From assembly GCA_025356175.1 (NCBI GenBank), contig JANXUP010000005.1, positions 1 through 32,923 of the forward strand: a DNA stretch of 32,923 nt. The letters are read 5' to 3'. Positions 7,338-16,252 of the stretch are shown one piece after another (position 1 is the first letter of the stretch; every line of letters begins with the position of its first letter). Both the position numbers and the translations under genes were made by a program. Below the pieces are notes generated by a model. That model was not told the origin of the DNA. It was given only the letters and a program-made list of their open reading frames with translations, and made no database searches. This DNA comes from Sphingomonadaceae bacterium (GTDB lineage Bacteria > Pseudomonadota > Alphaproteobacteria > Sphingomonadales > Sphingomonadaceae).

Positions 7338-10007
7338 TCAGTTGACCTTGGCTAGCGCTGCCGAGAGTTCGGCGGCGCGGGCATCCTTCAGCGTGCCGCA
7401 GCCGCGCACCCGTTCCACCGTCCGCGCGAGCTCAAGCGCGCCGGTTTTGCCGGCCAGCTTGGGCCCGAGCAGCGCCTGAATCTCGTCGGCCCGCGTGGCC
7501 GAGCAGAAGCCGCTCACTGTGCGTGGGAGGCCGGCGGTGAAGAAGATCCCGCCGCCGCCGCCCGCCAGCTCGTCAAAGTGTTGCTTGAGCCAGTCGAAGC
7601 CCATGTCGCGGGTGCCGCGATCGCCAATGACCCCGCGGATCAGGTTCAACCGTTCACTGTTACGCAGCCGCGAGTCCGAAAAGACGAGCAGCCAGCTGCC
7701 GATCAGCGGATTGCCCGAACCCCCGGCCGCCCGCAACGCCGCAGGGCGAAACACCGGGTCCTGCGAGGCGAGACCTTTTTCAATAAGCTGCTTCGCCAGA
7801 TCCAGCCCGCCTTCGTCGAGCAGCACCGAAAATGCTGCGCCGAACCACGCCGGGTCGAGCGCCTTGCTGTCCCCTGCGAGGTAGGCCTTGCCCGCCGCAG
7901 CAAGCTGACCGCGCAAGGGCGCATCGCGCGCTGCCAGCGCCATCTGCCCGACTGCCTGTTCGCGTTGCTGCGACTTTTCCGGGTCTTCCGAAGCATAGAC
8001 TCCGGCCACCGGATTGAAGCCCATCAGCGCCAGCTTCGGCGCATAGATCCGCGTCACCAGGCGGCTATAGCCGGCTTCACCTGCTGCAGTGAGCATGCCG
8101 GCGCTGTGGAAGGTGTCGAGCGCGTCCATCGCCGAACCGCTGGCATAGCTGTCTGCGTTGCGGGCGAGATGCTCGGCCCCGGCAATCAGTTGCTGAGGGC
8201 TCGCGCGGCCGGCGCGGAAGCTGGCGTAGAGCGAATCGCTCATGGCCTGCGCCTCGCCGCCCGGCAGCCGCGCGGCGGTGGCGATCAGTGCATCCCATTC
8301 CTTGGCGGGCAGTTCGAAGCGGTAATAACCGGTGCCGCCCACATTGGGGACGATCGCCCTGCGGCCGCGCAACGTGACCGTGCCTTGGGCATCGGTCAGC
8401 AGCTGGCACTGCTTGGTTCCTGCCAGGCGCCGCACGCACAGCGGCACGCCCCAGCGCTCGGCCGGCGGGTTCGCACCCAGCATGGCGTAGCGGCTTTGCG
8501 TGACGCGGTACGATCCCTTCGGCCCCGGCGCGAAGGTGACCAGCGGCACGCCCTGCTGATCGGTGAAGCTCTGCATCGCGGGCACGATCCGCGGATCGCC
8601 GGCGACCTGCGCCATCGCGCCGAAGAAGTCAGCGCTGGTGGCGTTGCCATAGCGGTGCGCGGCCATGTAACCCCGCACCCCGGCGCGGAACTTCTCATCG
8701 CCCATGTAGCCCGCGATCATCGCCACGACGTGGCCGCCTTTGCCGTAAGTGATTGAATCGAACGCTTCGTCGATCTGCAGGTTGGTCGGGATCGGCTGGT
8801 GAATGGCCCGACCCGCAACAAGCGCATCGGTGCGCATCGCCTGGAACCCTTCGGCCAGGGCCCCTGCCTTGATGTTGAGATCGGGCCGCCATTCGTTGCC
8901 GATGCGGAAGCCCATCCAGTTGGCGAAGCTTTCGTTGAGCCACACATCGTCCCACCACGCCGGGGTGACCAGATCGCCGAACCACTGGTGGGCCAGTTCA
9001 TGGCTCACGACCATGCCGAAGGTGCGCTTGTGGCTGGTGCTGGCCTTGTCATCGAGCACGAGGATCGGGTCGGCGTAGAGATCGGCCCCGGCGTTCTCCA
9101 TCGCGCCGGGCATGATCGGCGAGGTGATCTGGTCAAGTTTGGGATAGGGGAATGGCTGGTTGAAATAGCTTTCAAGGTGCGTGACGATGCCCTTGGTGCC
9201 TTCGAGCGCGAAGGCGATCTTCCCGGCGTTCTGCTTAGTGGTGACGATCCGCACCGGCAGCGGTTTGGCGCGCTGCGGGGTGGGCGGGACGGTCCCCTCA
9301 ACCGCGACGAACGGCCCGACCATCATCGCCACCAGGTATGTCGGCAGCGGCAGGGTCTGGGCGAAGCGGTGCACCGCAAGGCCGCCTTCGGTGGTGTTCG
9401 AAAGTTCGGGCGTGTTGGTCACCGCCATCTGTCCCGGAAGCGTTCGCAAGGTGACTGTGAAGGGCACCTTGAAACCCGGTTCATCGAACCCGGGGAAGGC
9501 CGCGCGGGCGTCGATCGATTCGAATTGGGTCCAGCTGTACCACTCGTCGCCCACCTTGACGTGGAACATCCCCGCCGGGCCGCTGCCGAATGGCGCCTTG
9601 TAGTCGAAGCTGAAGGTCACTGCGCCAGCGGGCAGCGGGGCATTGAACACCACGCGGGCAACGCCGCTTTCCTCGATCTGATGCCACGCGCCGATGAATG
9701 TCTGGCCGCCGGCGGTGGCGGTGACCTTGCCCATCGCAAGGTCACGGCCGTGCAGATCGACGTAGCTGCTTGGCGTTTTCAGGTTGGCATCGATCTCGAC
9801 GTGGCCCGAGAAATCCTGACGCGCAGGATCGACCGTCAGATCGAGCCGGTACGCGAGCGGACGGAACGCATCGCTCAACTTGCCCAGCGGGATCGGGGCC
9901 AAGGCGGCGACACTGGCGCTGGCGCTATCGGCAGCGGGAGCGTCCGCCAGCGCGGGGACGGACAGGGCAAGGGACAGGGTGGACGCAGCCAGTAGCAACG
10001 AGCGCAT
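7338..10007 (-). CDS. Secreted M1-family zinc aminopeptidase
   Basis: A large exported metallo-aminopeptidase, 889 residues from ATG 10007. That start is preferred over one 13 codons upstream because CGGAGAATTC precedes it and it leads straight into a signal peptide (MRSLLLAASTLSLALSVPALA). The M1 signature is complete: exopeptidase motif GAMEN at about 301-305 and zinc site HELAH (336-340) with the third ligand Glu359 in NESFANWMG. The C-terminal half matches the alpha-helical ERAP1-like domain of the family. The product is periplasmic or outer-membrane exposed and would trim peptides to amino acids. It is convergent with the kinase gene (8-bp gap) and divergent from pabBC (155-bp gap). A few minus-strand codons near the C-terminus encode a GGGGG stretch of unclear meaning. 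Confidence 0.93.
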   Translation of the reverse strand: MRSLLLAASTLSLALSVPALADAPAADSASASVAALAPIPLGKLSDAFRPLAYRLDLTVDPARQDFSGHVEIDANLKTPSSYVDLHGRDLAMGKVTATAGGQTFIGAWHQIEESGVARVVFNAPLPAGAVTFSFDYKAPFGSGPAGMFHVKVGDEWYSWTQFESIDARAAFPGFDEPGFKVPFTVTLRTLPGQMAVTNTPELSNTTEGGLAVHRFAQTLPLPTYLVAMMVGPFVAVEGTVPPTPQRAKPLPVRIVTTKQNAGKIAFALEGTKGIVTHLESYFNQPFPYPKLDQITSPIMPGAMENAGADLYADPILVLDDKASTSHKRTFGMVVSHELAHQWFGDLVTPAWWDDVWLNESFANWMGFRIGNEWRPDLNIKAGALAEGFQAMRTDALVAGRAIHQPIPTNLQIDEAFDSITYGKGGHVVAMIAGYMGDEKFRAGVRGYMAAHRYGNATSADFFGAMAQVAGDPRIVPAMQSFTDQQGVPLVTFAPGPKGSYRVTQSRYAMLGANPPAERWGVPLCVRRLAGTKQCQLLTDAQGTVTLRGRRAIVPNVGGTGYYRFELPAKEWDALIATAARLPGGEAQAMSDSLYASFRAGRASPQQLIAGAEHLARNADSYASGSAMDALDTFHSAGMLTAAGEAGYSRLVTRIYAPKLALMGFNPVAGVYASEDPEKSQQREQAVGQMALAARDAPLRGQLAAAGKAYLAGDSKALDPAWFGAAFSVLLDEGGLDLAKQLIEKGLASQDPVFRPAALRAAGGSGNPLIGSWLLVFSDSRLRNSERLNLIRGVIGDRGTRDMGFDWLKQHFDELAGGGGGIFFTAGLPRTVSGFCSATRADEIQALLGPKLAGKTGALELARTVERVRGCGTLKDARAAELSAALAKVN

Positions 10008-10050
10008 GAATTCTCCGATGACGACCTTATTGGTTTGGCGCGTCACAGAC

Positions 10051-10067
10051 CATTAGCGCCGCCAATG
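10051..10067. promoter_or_regulatory. Imperfect 17-bp palindrome in the pepM1/pabBC divergent gap
   Basis: CATTAGCG-C-CGCCAATG, arms matching at 7 of 8 positions, lies in the 155-bp region 10008-10162 between the divergent M1 peptidase and pabBC genes, 43 bp upstream of the peptidase ATG. It could be an operator for one or both genes, but imperfect palindromes of this size arise often by chance in GC-rich DNA. I see nothing else in this gap. Confidence 0.25.
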
Positions 10068-10162
10068 CAACTGCATCGCTCGACCAAGCGCCGACTGCTC
10101 CCGACCAGTGTCGATAGCACGGCCTTTTGCAACTCATCGCAAGCGCGGCTAGAGCGCAGGCA

Positions 10163-11962
10163 ATGCAAGCGCCCTTCATCCTGCTCGACGATGCCCGCCC
10201 CGAAGGCGCGAGCCCCGCGCGGCTCTATGAAGCCCCGCGCGAAGTTGTGGTGGCGCGCCGGCCCGAGGAGGTTCTGCCCGCGCTCGAACGCATCGCGGCG
10301 CTGTCGGCCGGGGGCCTGCACCTTGCGGGCTACTTGGCCTATGAGGCCGGACTGGCGCTTGAACCAAAGCTTGCCGCGCTCGCCGCGCCGCGTACCGGGG
10401 CCAATGGTCCGCTGGTGTGGTTCGGGGCGTTCGAGAGCTACCGTGAGATTGCCGCTGACGCGGTTCCCGCATGGCTGGCAGGCGAGGCAAGCGGCCCGGC
10501 GCAGGTCGGGCCGCTTGACCCGCAGCTCTCGCCCGGCGGTTACGCCGCCGCCTTCGGCGCGCTGCAGGAGCGGATCGCGGCGGGCGACATCTACCAGGCC
10601 AACCTGACTTTCCCGCTGGCCGGGTCCTATCGCGGCGATCCGCTTGCGCTTTACGCGGCGGCACGCCCGGCTGCGGGTGCAGGTTATGGCGGCGTGCTGT
10701 TCGATGGTTCGCACTGGCTGCTGAGCTTCACCCCCGAACTGTTCTTTGCCGAACGCGGCGGCCATGCGATGGTCAAGCCGATGAAGGGCACGCGTTCTCG
10801 TGGCCGCGATGCGGCTGAAGACGCGCGGCTGAAAGCTGAGCTTGAGGCATCCGAAAAAGACCGCGCCGAGAACCTGATGATCGTCGATCTGCTGCGCAAC
10901 GACCTCAGCCGGGTGGCCGAGCCGGGCAGCGTCAAGGTCGAGAATGCCTTCGCGGTCGAGACGTATCCGACTGTCCATCAGATGGTCACCACCGTGCGCG
11001 CGCGATTGGCTCAGGGCACCGGCGCGGTCGACATGCTCCGCGCGCTGTTCCCGTGCGGTTCGATCACCGGTGCGCCGAAAATTCGCGCGATGGAATTGAT
11101 CGACCAGGTCGAGCGCGATCCGCGCGGGCCCTATTGCGGAGCCATCGGCCGGATCGATCCTGCCAAGCCTGATGGCTCGTCCGACGCCGCCTTCAACGTC
11201 GCCATCCGCACGCTGCGGCTGACACCCGGCGAAAACCAGCAAGGCCGTGCGGTGCTCGGCGTCGGTTCGGCGATCGTGGCGGATAGCGAAGTGCTGACCG
11301 AATGGCGCGAGTGCTTGGTCAAGGGCGGGTTCGTGCGACTGGCGGCGGGCGGTGCCGACCTGATCGAGACGATGCGGTTTACCCCGGACGAGGGCATCCC
11401 ACTGCTCGAACTGCACCTTGAACGGATCAAGGCGAGCTCGGCCGAACTGGGGTTTGCGTTTGATCGCCACGCGGTCCGCAACGCGATCCAGGCGCTGTGT
11501 TTCGAGGCCGATGCACCCGCCAGGCTGCGGCTGCTGGTATCGCGCAGCGGGGCCTATTGCCTCGAACTGGGCGCCCTACCTGCGCCACCGCGCCAACCGG
11601 TCGTTTGCGCGGTGTTGCCGCTCCCGGTCGACAGCAGCGACTGGCGGCTGCGCCACAAGAGCAGTGACCGCCATTTCTACGAAGCAGCTCTGGACGTAGC
11701 GCGCGCGGCTGGAGCGCAGGAAGCCCTGCTGATCCGCGACGATGGTCTGCTGACCGAGGGCAGTTTCACCAACCTGTTCGCCCAGCGGGATGGCAAGCTC
11801 CTCACCCCGCCCGCGACCCTGGGCCTGCTGCCGGGTGTGCTGCGCCGCTCACTGATCGAAACTGGCCGCGCGGTTGAGGCCGAGCTGACCTTGGCCGATC
11901 TCGAACCGGGGTTTTTTATCGGTAATGCCCTGCGCGGACTGATGGCGGCGCGGCTCGTATGA
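10163..11962 (+). CDS. pabBC: Fused aminodeoxychorismate synthase component I / aminodeoxychorismate lyase
   Basis: Makes p-aminobenzoate for folate synthesis: the N-terminal half turns chorismate plus ammonia into aminodeoxychorismate, and the C-terminal half releases pyruvate. The frame extends 12 codons upstream, but MQAPFILLDDA at 10163 fits the family N-terminus, giving 599 residues. The PabB half (about 1-395) has the ADC-synthase lysine in KPMKGTRSRG (Lys about 208; anthranilate synthases have Ala there), LLRNDLSRVAEPGSV and ITGAPKIRAMELID. The PabC half (about 400-599) is a class IV PLP enzyme with HKSSDR (Lys about 499 as PLP lysine), EGSFTNLF and a typical end, FFIGNALRGL. No PabA glutaminase is present in the window. 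The stop overlaps the next start as ATGA. The long minus-strand frame opposite is a shadow. Confidence 0.93.
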   Translation: MQAPFILLDDARPEGASPARLYEAPREVVVARRPEEVLPALERIAALSAGGLHLAGYLAYEAGLALEPKLAALAAPRTGANGPLVWFGAFESYREIAADAVPAWLAGEASGPAQVGPLDPQLSPGGYAAAFGALQERIAAGDIYQANLTFPLAGSYRGDPLALYAAARPAAGAGYGGVLFDGSHWLLSFTPELFFAERGGHAMVKPMKGTRSRGRDAAEDARLKAELEASEKDRAENLMIVDLLRNDLSRVAEPGSVKVENAFAVETYPTVHQMVTTVRARLAQGTGAVDMLRALFPCGSITGAPKIRAMELIDQVERDPRGPYCGAIGRIDPAKPDGSSDAAFNVAIRTLRLTPGENQQGRAVLGVGSAIVADSEVLTEWRECLVKGGFVRLAAGGADLIETMRFTPDEGIPLLELHLERIKASSAELGFAFDRHAVRNAIQALCFEADAPARLRLLVSRSGAYCLELGALPAPPRQPVVCAVLPLPVDSSDWRLRHKSSDRHFYEAALDVARAAGAQEALLIRDDGLLTEGSFTNLFAQRDGKLLTPPATLGLLPGVLRRSLIETGRAVEAELTLADLEPGFFIGNALRGLMAARLV

Positions 11963-13125
11963 AGCTCAGCCAGGCCCTCAGCCGGATCGCGCCGTCGCGC
12001 ACCGCGGCGATGATGGACCGCGCCTTCGAGCTGAAGGCAGCGGGCAAGGACGTCATTTCGCTGTCGGTGGGCGAGCCTGACTTTGCCACCCCGGCGCATG
12101 TCATCGCCGCCACAAAGGCGGCGCTCGATGCGGGCGAGACCAAATACACTGTGGTATCGGGCACGCAACGACTGCGCGAAGCTGCTGCGCTGCATTTCAA
12201 ACGTGACCTGGGTGTGACCGTTCCGGCGAGTCAGACGATGGTCAGCGCGGGCGGCAAGCAGGCAATCTTCCACGCGCTGCTCGCCACCCTCGACCCGGGC
12301 GACGAAGTGTTGATCCCGGCGCCGTGGTGGGTCAGCTATCCCGAGATCGTAAGGTTTGCCGGCGGTGTAGTGGTCCCGCTCGAGACCACGCCTGCGGGCG
12401 GTTACCGGATCACCCCCGCGCAGCTTGCCGCAGCGATCACACCGCGTACTACTTGGCTGCTGCTCAACAGCCCCGGCAACCCGACCGGTTCGGTCTATTC
12501 GGCAAATGAACTGCGCGCGCTGGGCGAGGTGCTGGCTAAGCACCCGCAAGTGATGATCATGTCTGATGATATTTACGCCCCTTTGCGCTACCTGCCCGTC
12601 CGGCACGCGACCATTGCGGCGGTCTGCCCGGAGCTTGCGCCGCGCGTGCTGACCGTTTCGGGCCTGTCGAAAAGCCACGCCATGACCGGTTTCCGCATCG
12701 GCCTTGCCGCCGGGCCCGAATGGCTGATCAAAGCCATGGGCAAGTTGCAATCGCATAGCTCGGGCAACCCCAGCTCGATCAGCCAGGCCGCTGCCGTCGC
12801 CGCGCTCGAAGGGCCGCAGGACTTTCTGGTGGACTGGTGCGGCATCATGCGCCGCCGCCGCGATCGGGTGGTCGCCGCGATCAACGCCGTGCCTGGACTC
12901 AGCACCCCCAGCCCAGACGGCGCATTCTATTGTCTGGTCGATGCTGCACTCGTGATGCAGCGCTTCAGCGACGACGAAGCACTGTGTCTGCACCTGCTTG
13001 ACCACGGCGTTGCAGTGGTTGCTGCCTCAGCCTTTGGGGGCCATGACGGTTTCCGTATCAGCTTCGCTGCGAGCGAAGCCCAACTCGATGAAGCAGTGCG
13101 CCGCATTGCCGGAGCCTTGTCATGA
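11959..13125 (+). CDS. Aspartate-aminotransferase-like class I PLP enzyme
   Basis: A 388-residue fold-type I aminotransferase. Family residues are visible: LSVGEPDF near 35-42, NSPGNPTG with Asn174, the PLP-contacting Asp/Tyr in MSDDIYAPLRY (about 203-206), the Schiff-base Lys238 in SGLSKSHAMTGFRIG, and the C-terminal substrate Arg in FRISFAAS. This matches the bacterial aspartate/prephenate type (subgroup I gamma). The amino donor/acceptor pair cannot be fixed from sequence; aspartate, an aromatic amino acid or another substrate is possible. It overlaps pabBC by 4 nt and the pseudouridine synthase by 4 nt, both as ATGA, so it is part of one transcript without an obvious pathway link. Confidence 0.88.
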   Translation: MKLSQALSRIAPSRTAAMMDRAFELKAAGKDVISLSVGEPDFATPAHVIAATKAALDAGETKYTVVSGTQRLREAAALHFKRDLGVTVPASQTMVSAGGKQAIFHALLATLDPGDEVLIPAPWWVSYPEIVRFAGGVVVPLETTPAGGYRITPAQLAAAITPRTTWLLLNSPGNPTGSVYSANELRALGEVLAKHPQVMIMSDDIYAPLRYLPVRHATIAAVCPELAPRVLTVSGLSKSHAMTGFRIGLAAGPEWLIKAMGKLQSHSSGNPSSISQAAAVAALEGPQDFLVDWCGIMRRRRDRVVAAINAVPGLSTPSPDGAFYCLVDAALVMQRFSDDEALCLHLLDHGVAVVAASAFGGHDGFRISFAASEAQLDEAVRRIAGALS

Positions 13126-13817
13126 ATACCCAGCTGCCGATCCTGTTCGAAGATGGCGAAGCCTTGGTGATCGACAAGCCGGCCGGGCTGCCGATCGATC
13201 CGCCGCGCAACGGCGGGCTGAGCCTCGAGAATTATCTTGAGGCGCTCAAGCTGGGGTTCCAGCGGCTGCCGATCGCCGTGCACCGGCTCGATCACGATAC
13301 CTCGGGCTGCCTGCTGCTCGCGCGCAATCCCAAGGCGCACAAGCGCTTCGCCGCCGCGTTCGAAGCGCGCGCAGTGGAGAAGCGCTACCTCGGTGTAGTC
13401 GCCGGACTGCTCGAAGCGGACGAAGGCACCATCGAACTGGCGCTAAGCAAGATCAGCAGCGCCGAAGCGGGCTGGCGGATGATCCCGGCCAAAAAGGGCA
13501 AGCCCTCAATTACCCACTGGCGCAAACTGGACGTTCAAAACAGCAACACGCTGGTCGAGTTCCGCCCCGAAACCGGGCGTACGCACCAGATCCGCATCCA
13601 CGCGCTGGCGGGTCTGGGCCTGCCCTTGCTCGGCGACCCGATTTACGGTGACGGTAGCGGTGCGAAACGAACGATGCTCCACGCCGCCGGGCTGACCGTG
13701 CAGCGCGGCGAGAAACCGCCGATCATCGCAGTCTCGCCGATGCCCGCCGATTTCCTGGCGCTGGGCTTTGCCGAACCGGAATTCGAAACGCCTCTGGCGG
13801 TCGCGGGCGATGGCTGA
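13122..13817 (+). CDS. RluA-family RNA pseudouridine synthase
   Basis: Isomerises uridine to pseudouridine in rRNA or tRNA. The 231-residue protein has the catalytic RluA motif HRLDHDTSG (catalytic Asp57) and the C-terminal GRTHQIRIHALAGLGLPLLG, followed by DPIYG. There is no N-terminal S4 RNA-binding domain, so it resembles RluA or TruC/YjbO-type short members more than RluC or RluD. The target site is unknown. It overlaps the preceding aminotransferase by 4 nt and the following arfB by 8 nt. Pairing with a ribosome-rescue gene suits a translation-related role. Confidence 0.92.
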   Translation: MNTQLPILFEDGEALVIDKPAGLPIDPPRNGGLSLENYLEALKLGFQRLPIAVHRLDHDTSGCLLLARNPKAHKRFAAAFEARAVEKRYLGVVAGLLEADEGTIELALSKISSAEAGWRMIPAKKGKPSITHWRKLDVQNSNTLVEFRPETGRTHQIRIHALAGLGLPLLGDPIYGDGSGAKRTMLHAAGLTVQRGEKPPIIAVSPMPADFLALGFAEPEFETPLAVAGDG

Positions 13818-14229
13818 CCTGCCGCCAGAAGTCGCTGAACGGGCGCTGGCGAACTTGCGCGAAAGTTTCATCACGTCGGCGGGACCGGGCGGGCAAAACG
13901 TCAACAAGGTCGCCACGGCGGTGCAATTGCGGCTCGATGTCTATGCGCTGCGGCTCAATCCGCAGGTGTTTGCGCGGCTGCGCATGCTGGCCGGGAGCAA
14001 GCTGACAATCGGCGGCGAGATCGTCTTCACCGCGCGCAAATTCCGCACCCAGGACGCCAACCGCAGCGACGCCCGCGAACGGTTGCTGGCGCTGCTCGCT
14101 GACGCCCACGACCTCCCGCAAAAGCGCGCCAAGACCCGGCTCAACCGGGTCGGCAAAGTCGAGCGACTGGCCGGCAAGAAGATCCGCGGCAAGGTCAAGG
14201 CCGCGCGCGGCAAGGTGCAGCTCGACTAG
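13810..14229 (+). CDS. arfB: ArfB-type peptidyl-tRNA hydrolase (ribosome rescue)
   Basis: Releases the nascent chain from ribosomes stalled without a stop codon. The 139-residue protein has the catalytic GGQ loop in ITSAGPGGQNVNKVATAVQL (Gly27-Gly28-Gln29). It ends in a Lys/Arg-rich tail (about 105-139: KRAKTRLNRVGKVERLAGKK and beyond), the mRNA-channel tail that distinguishes ArfB from RF1 and RF2. The frame extends 14 codons upstream; ATG 13810 (MADLPPEVAERAL) is chosen on family fit. It overlaps the pseudouridine synthase by 8 nt. Its TAG stop overlaps the convergent MaoC-type gene stop by 4 nt, so the two operons meet tail to tail with no terminator between them. Confidence 0.93.
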   Translation: MADLPPEVAERALANLRESFITSAGPGGQNVNKVATAVQLRLDVYALRLNPQVFARLRMLAGSKLTIGGEIVFTARKFRTQDANRSDARERLLALLADAHDLPQKRAKTRLNRVGKVERLAGKKIRGKVKAARGKVQLD

Positions 14230-15074
14230 GCTGCGCTGGCGCTCATCACCTGGCGGCCGTCGCTGGCGAAGGCGCCAAGTTCCCAGCCGCCGTCCTTGCT
14301 TCGCATCGCGAGGTTCAGATCTTCACCACAGATCGCCGGGCTGACCCCGCGGAAAGCGAACGACTTAAGCTTATTGTCGTCCAATTCGCGCCGCGCCAAG
14401 TCGAGCAGCAAGCTCGCGGTCAGCGGACCATGGACGACAAGGCCGCGGTAGCCTTCCACGTGCTGCGCATAAGGCAGGTCGTAATGGATGCGGTGGCTGT
14501 TGAAGGTCAGCGCGGAATAGCGCAGCAGCAGGGGCTCGGTTGGCGTGGCCATGCGGACGCTGTCCCAGTCAGACGGATCGAACGTGCTTTCGCCCGGCTC
14601 GGGCGGCGCAAGCGGGGTTCCCGGTGGCGGCGCATCGCGGTAAACCAGCGTCTGCATTTCGCGCACCGCCAAAGTGCCGTCGCCGCGCGTCTCGTGCGCC
14701 AGATCGACGAACACCAGACTGCCCGACCCGCCGCTCTTTTCGGTGATCGCCTGCACCCGCGACAGGCGCTCAATTGTCTGCCCGGCCCGAATCGGCGCAA
14801 TGAATTCGACCTTGCTCGAGGCCCACATCCGGCGCGGCTGCGGCAGCGGCGGGAGGAAGCTGGCGGCACTGTTGTCGCGGCGCGGGTGGCCATCGGAGCC
14901 GAGCGCTGCGGTCGGTGCGTCAGGCAGGCACAGGCACCAGTGGAAGCCTTGAGGGACGGTTCCGTCAGGCGCACTCTCGCGGTCGAGCGTGGCCAACCAT
15001 CGGCCCAAATGCCCCGGATCGATCCTGTCGATTCGCGTTTCCTCTCGTCCGATCCAGCCCGACCAATCCGCCAC
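14226..15074 (-). CDS. MaoC-type hot-dog hydratase (HTD2 / mesaconyl-C4-CoA hydratase-like)
   Basis: A 282-residue double hot-dog protein. The N-terminal half fits the MaoC N-terminal dehydratase fold (WASSKVEFIAPIRAGQTIER). The C-terminal half holds the hydratase signature FNSHRIHYDLPYAQHVEGYR followed by LVVHGPLTASLL. Homologues are annotated as 3-hydroxyacyl-thioester dehydratase 2 or mesaconyl-C4-CoA hydratase; here it would hydrate the enoyl-CoA made by the adjacent acyl-CoA dehydrogenase. The start is GTG directly after the upstream stop (TAAGTG), a fully coupled junction. The gene is convergent with arfB. Confidence 0.85.
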   Translation of the reverse strand: MADWSGWIGREETRIDRIDPGHLGRWLATLDRESAPDGTVPQGFHWCLCLPDAPTAALGSDGHPRRDNSAASFLPPLPQPRRMWASSKVEFIAPIRAGQTIERLSRVQAITEKSGGSGSLVFVDLAHETRGDGTLAVREMQTLVYRDAPPPGTPLAPPEPGESTFDPSDWDSVRMATPTEPLLLRYSALTFNSHRIHYDLPYAQHVEGYRGLVVHGPLTASLLLDLARRELDDNKLKSFAFRGVSPAICGEDLNLAMRSKDGGWELGAFASDGRQVMSASAA

Positions 15075-16229
15075 TTACTGCGCTGCCGACCATTCGCGCA
15101 GCATGTGCTTGGCGATCTGCAGCTGGAGTATCTGCGTGGTGCCTTCGTAGATCCGGTAAATCCGCGCATCGCGGAAGAACCGCTCGGCATCGTATTCGGC
15201 AAGGTAGCCGGCACCGCCGTAGATCTGCACCACCCGGTCGGTCACCCGCCCGCACATCTCGCTGGCGAAAACCTTGTACGCCGCCGCCTTGCGCAGCACA
15301 TTCTCGCCCGCATCGGCGCGCGCGGTGACGTCCTTCATCATCGCTTCGGCGGCGTAGATCTCGATCTCGCTGTCGGCGAGCATTGCCTGGATCAATTGGA
15401 AATTGGCGATCGGTTCACCGAACGCCTTGCGCTCATTGGCATAGCGCAGCGCCGAATCGAGCGCGCGCCGGGCATAACCGGTCGCCGCCGCGCCGACCGA
15501 GATGCGGCCATTGTCGAGGCTCTGCATGGCATAGGCAAAACCCTTGCCCTCGTCGGTCCCGAGCATCGCGTCGGCGGGAAGCGACACGTCCTCCATGATC
15601 ACGTCGGCGATGTGGCTGCCCGACTGGCCCATCTTCTTGTCGCTGCTGCCGATCGAAACTCCCGGTGTGTCGGTCGGGACAAGGAAGGCCGAGACATGCG
15701 CATTCTTGGGCAGGCTTTCCTTGGTCGTCCGTGCCATTATCAAGGCGAGTTTGGCGAAGGGTGAGTTGGTGATGTACCGCTTTGTGCCGGTGATCGACCA
15801 GCCGTTGCCGGTTCTTGCCGCAAAAGTCTGCATCGCCGCCGAATCCGATCCCGAACCCGGTTCGGTGAGCCCGAAGCAAGCGATCTCACCGGCGGCAAGA
15901 CGCGGCAGCCATTCGGCTTTCTGCGCCTCGGTCCCGCCGTTCTTGAGCGCCGAGCAGACCATCCCGATGTTGATCGAAATGATCGAACGATATGCCGGCA
16001 TGGCATAAGACAACACGTTGATCGTGCGCGCATACTGGCTAATGTTCATCCCCGCGCCGCCGTATTCCTCAGGAATCGTCAACCCGAACAGCCCCATATC
16101 GCGCATTTCTGCCAAGATCGCGTCTGGGATGCGGTCGGTCTCGATTACCTCGCGCTCGGCCGGAATCAGCCGTTCGCGGACATAGCGCTCAAGCTGCTCA
16201 ATGAACTGGTCGAAAATGTCCTGGTCCAT
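15075..16229 (-). CDS. Acyl-CoA dehydrogenase
   Basis: FAD-dependent alpha,beta-desaturation of an acyl-CoA. The 384-residue protein from ATG 16229 (MDQDIFDQFI) has normal family length. Motifs: TIPEEYGGAG (51-60), CFGLTEPGSGSDS (118-130, FAD and substrate loop), ITGTKRYITN, and the C-terminal YEGTTQILQLQIAKHML with the catalytic Glu at about 362. The frame runs further upstream but overlaps the dehydrogenase gene and has no family similarity. It lies 23 bp downstream of the SDR gene and abuts the hydratase. The chain length or branch type of the substrate is not determinable. Confidence 0.93.
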   Translation of the reverse strand: MDQDIFDQFIEQLERYVRERLIPAEREVIETDRIPDAILAEMRDMGLFGLTIPEEYGGAGMNISQYARTINVLSYAMPAYRSIISINIGMVCSALKNGGTEAQKAEWLPRLAAGEIACFGLTEPGSGSDSAAMQTFAARTGNGWSITGTKRYITNSPFAKLALIMARTTKESLPKNAHVSAFLVPTDTPGVSIGSSDKKMGQSGSHIADVIMEDVSLPADAMLGTDEGKGFAYAMQSLDNGRISVGAAATGYARRALDSALRYANERKAFGEPIANFQLIQAMLADSEIEIYAAEAMMKDVTARADAGENVLRKAAAYKVFASEMCGRVTDRVVQIYGGAGYLAEYDAERFFRDARIYRIYEGTTQILQLQIAKHMLREWSAAQ

Positions 16230-16252
16230 GGTGTTCCTCAGATCGGCCAAAT

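Noticed and set aside
10043..11470. 475-codon open frame on the minus strand
   Set aside because: Antisense to pabBC; typical GC-rich shadow with no recognisable domain.
14430..15764. 444-codon open frame on the plus strand
   Set aside because: Antisense to the MaoC-type and acyl-CoA dehydrogenase genes, both of which are convincing.
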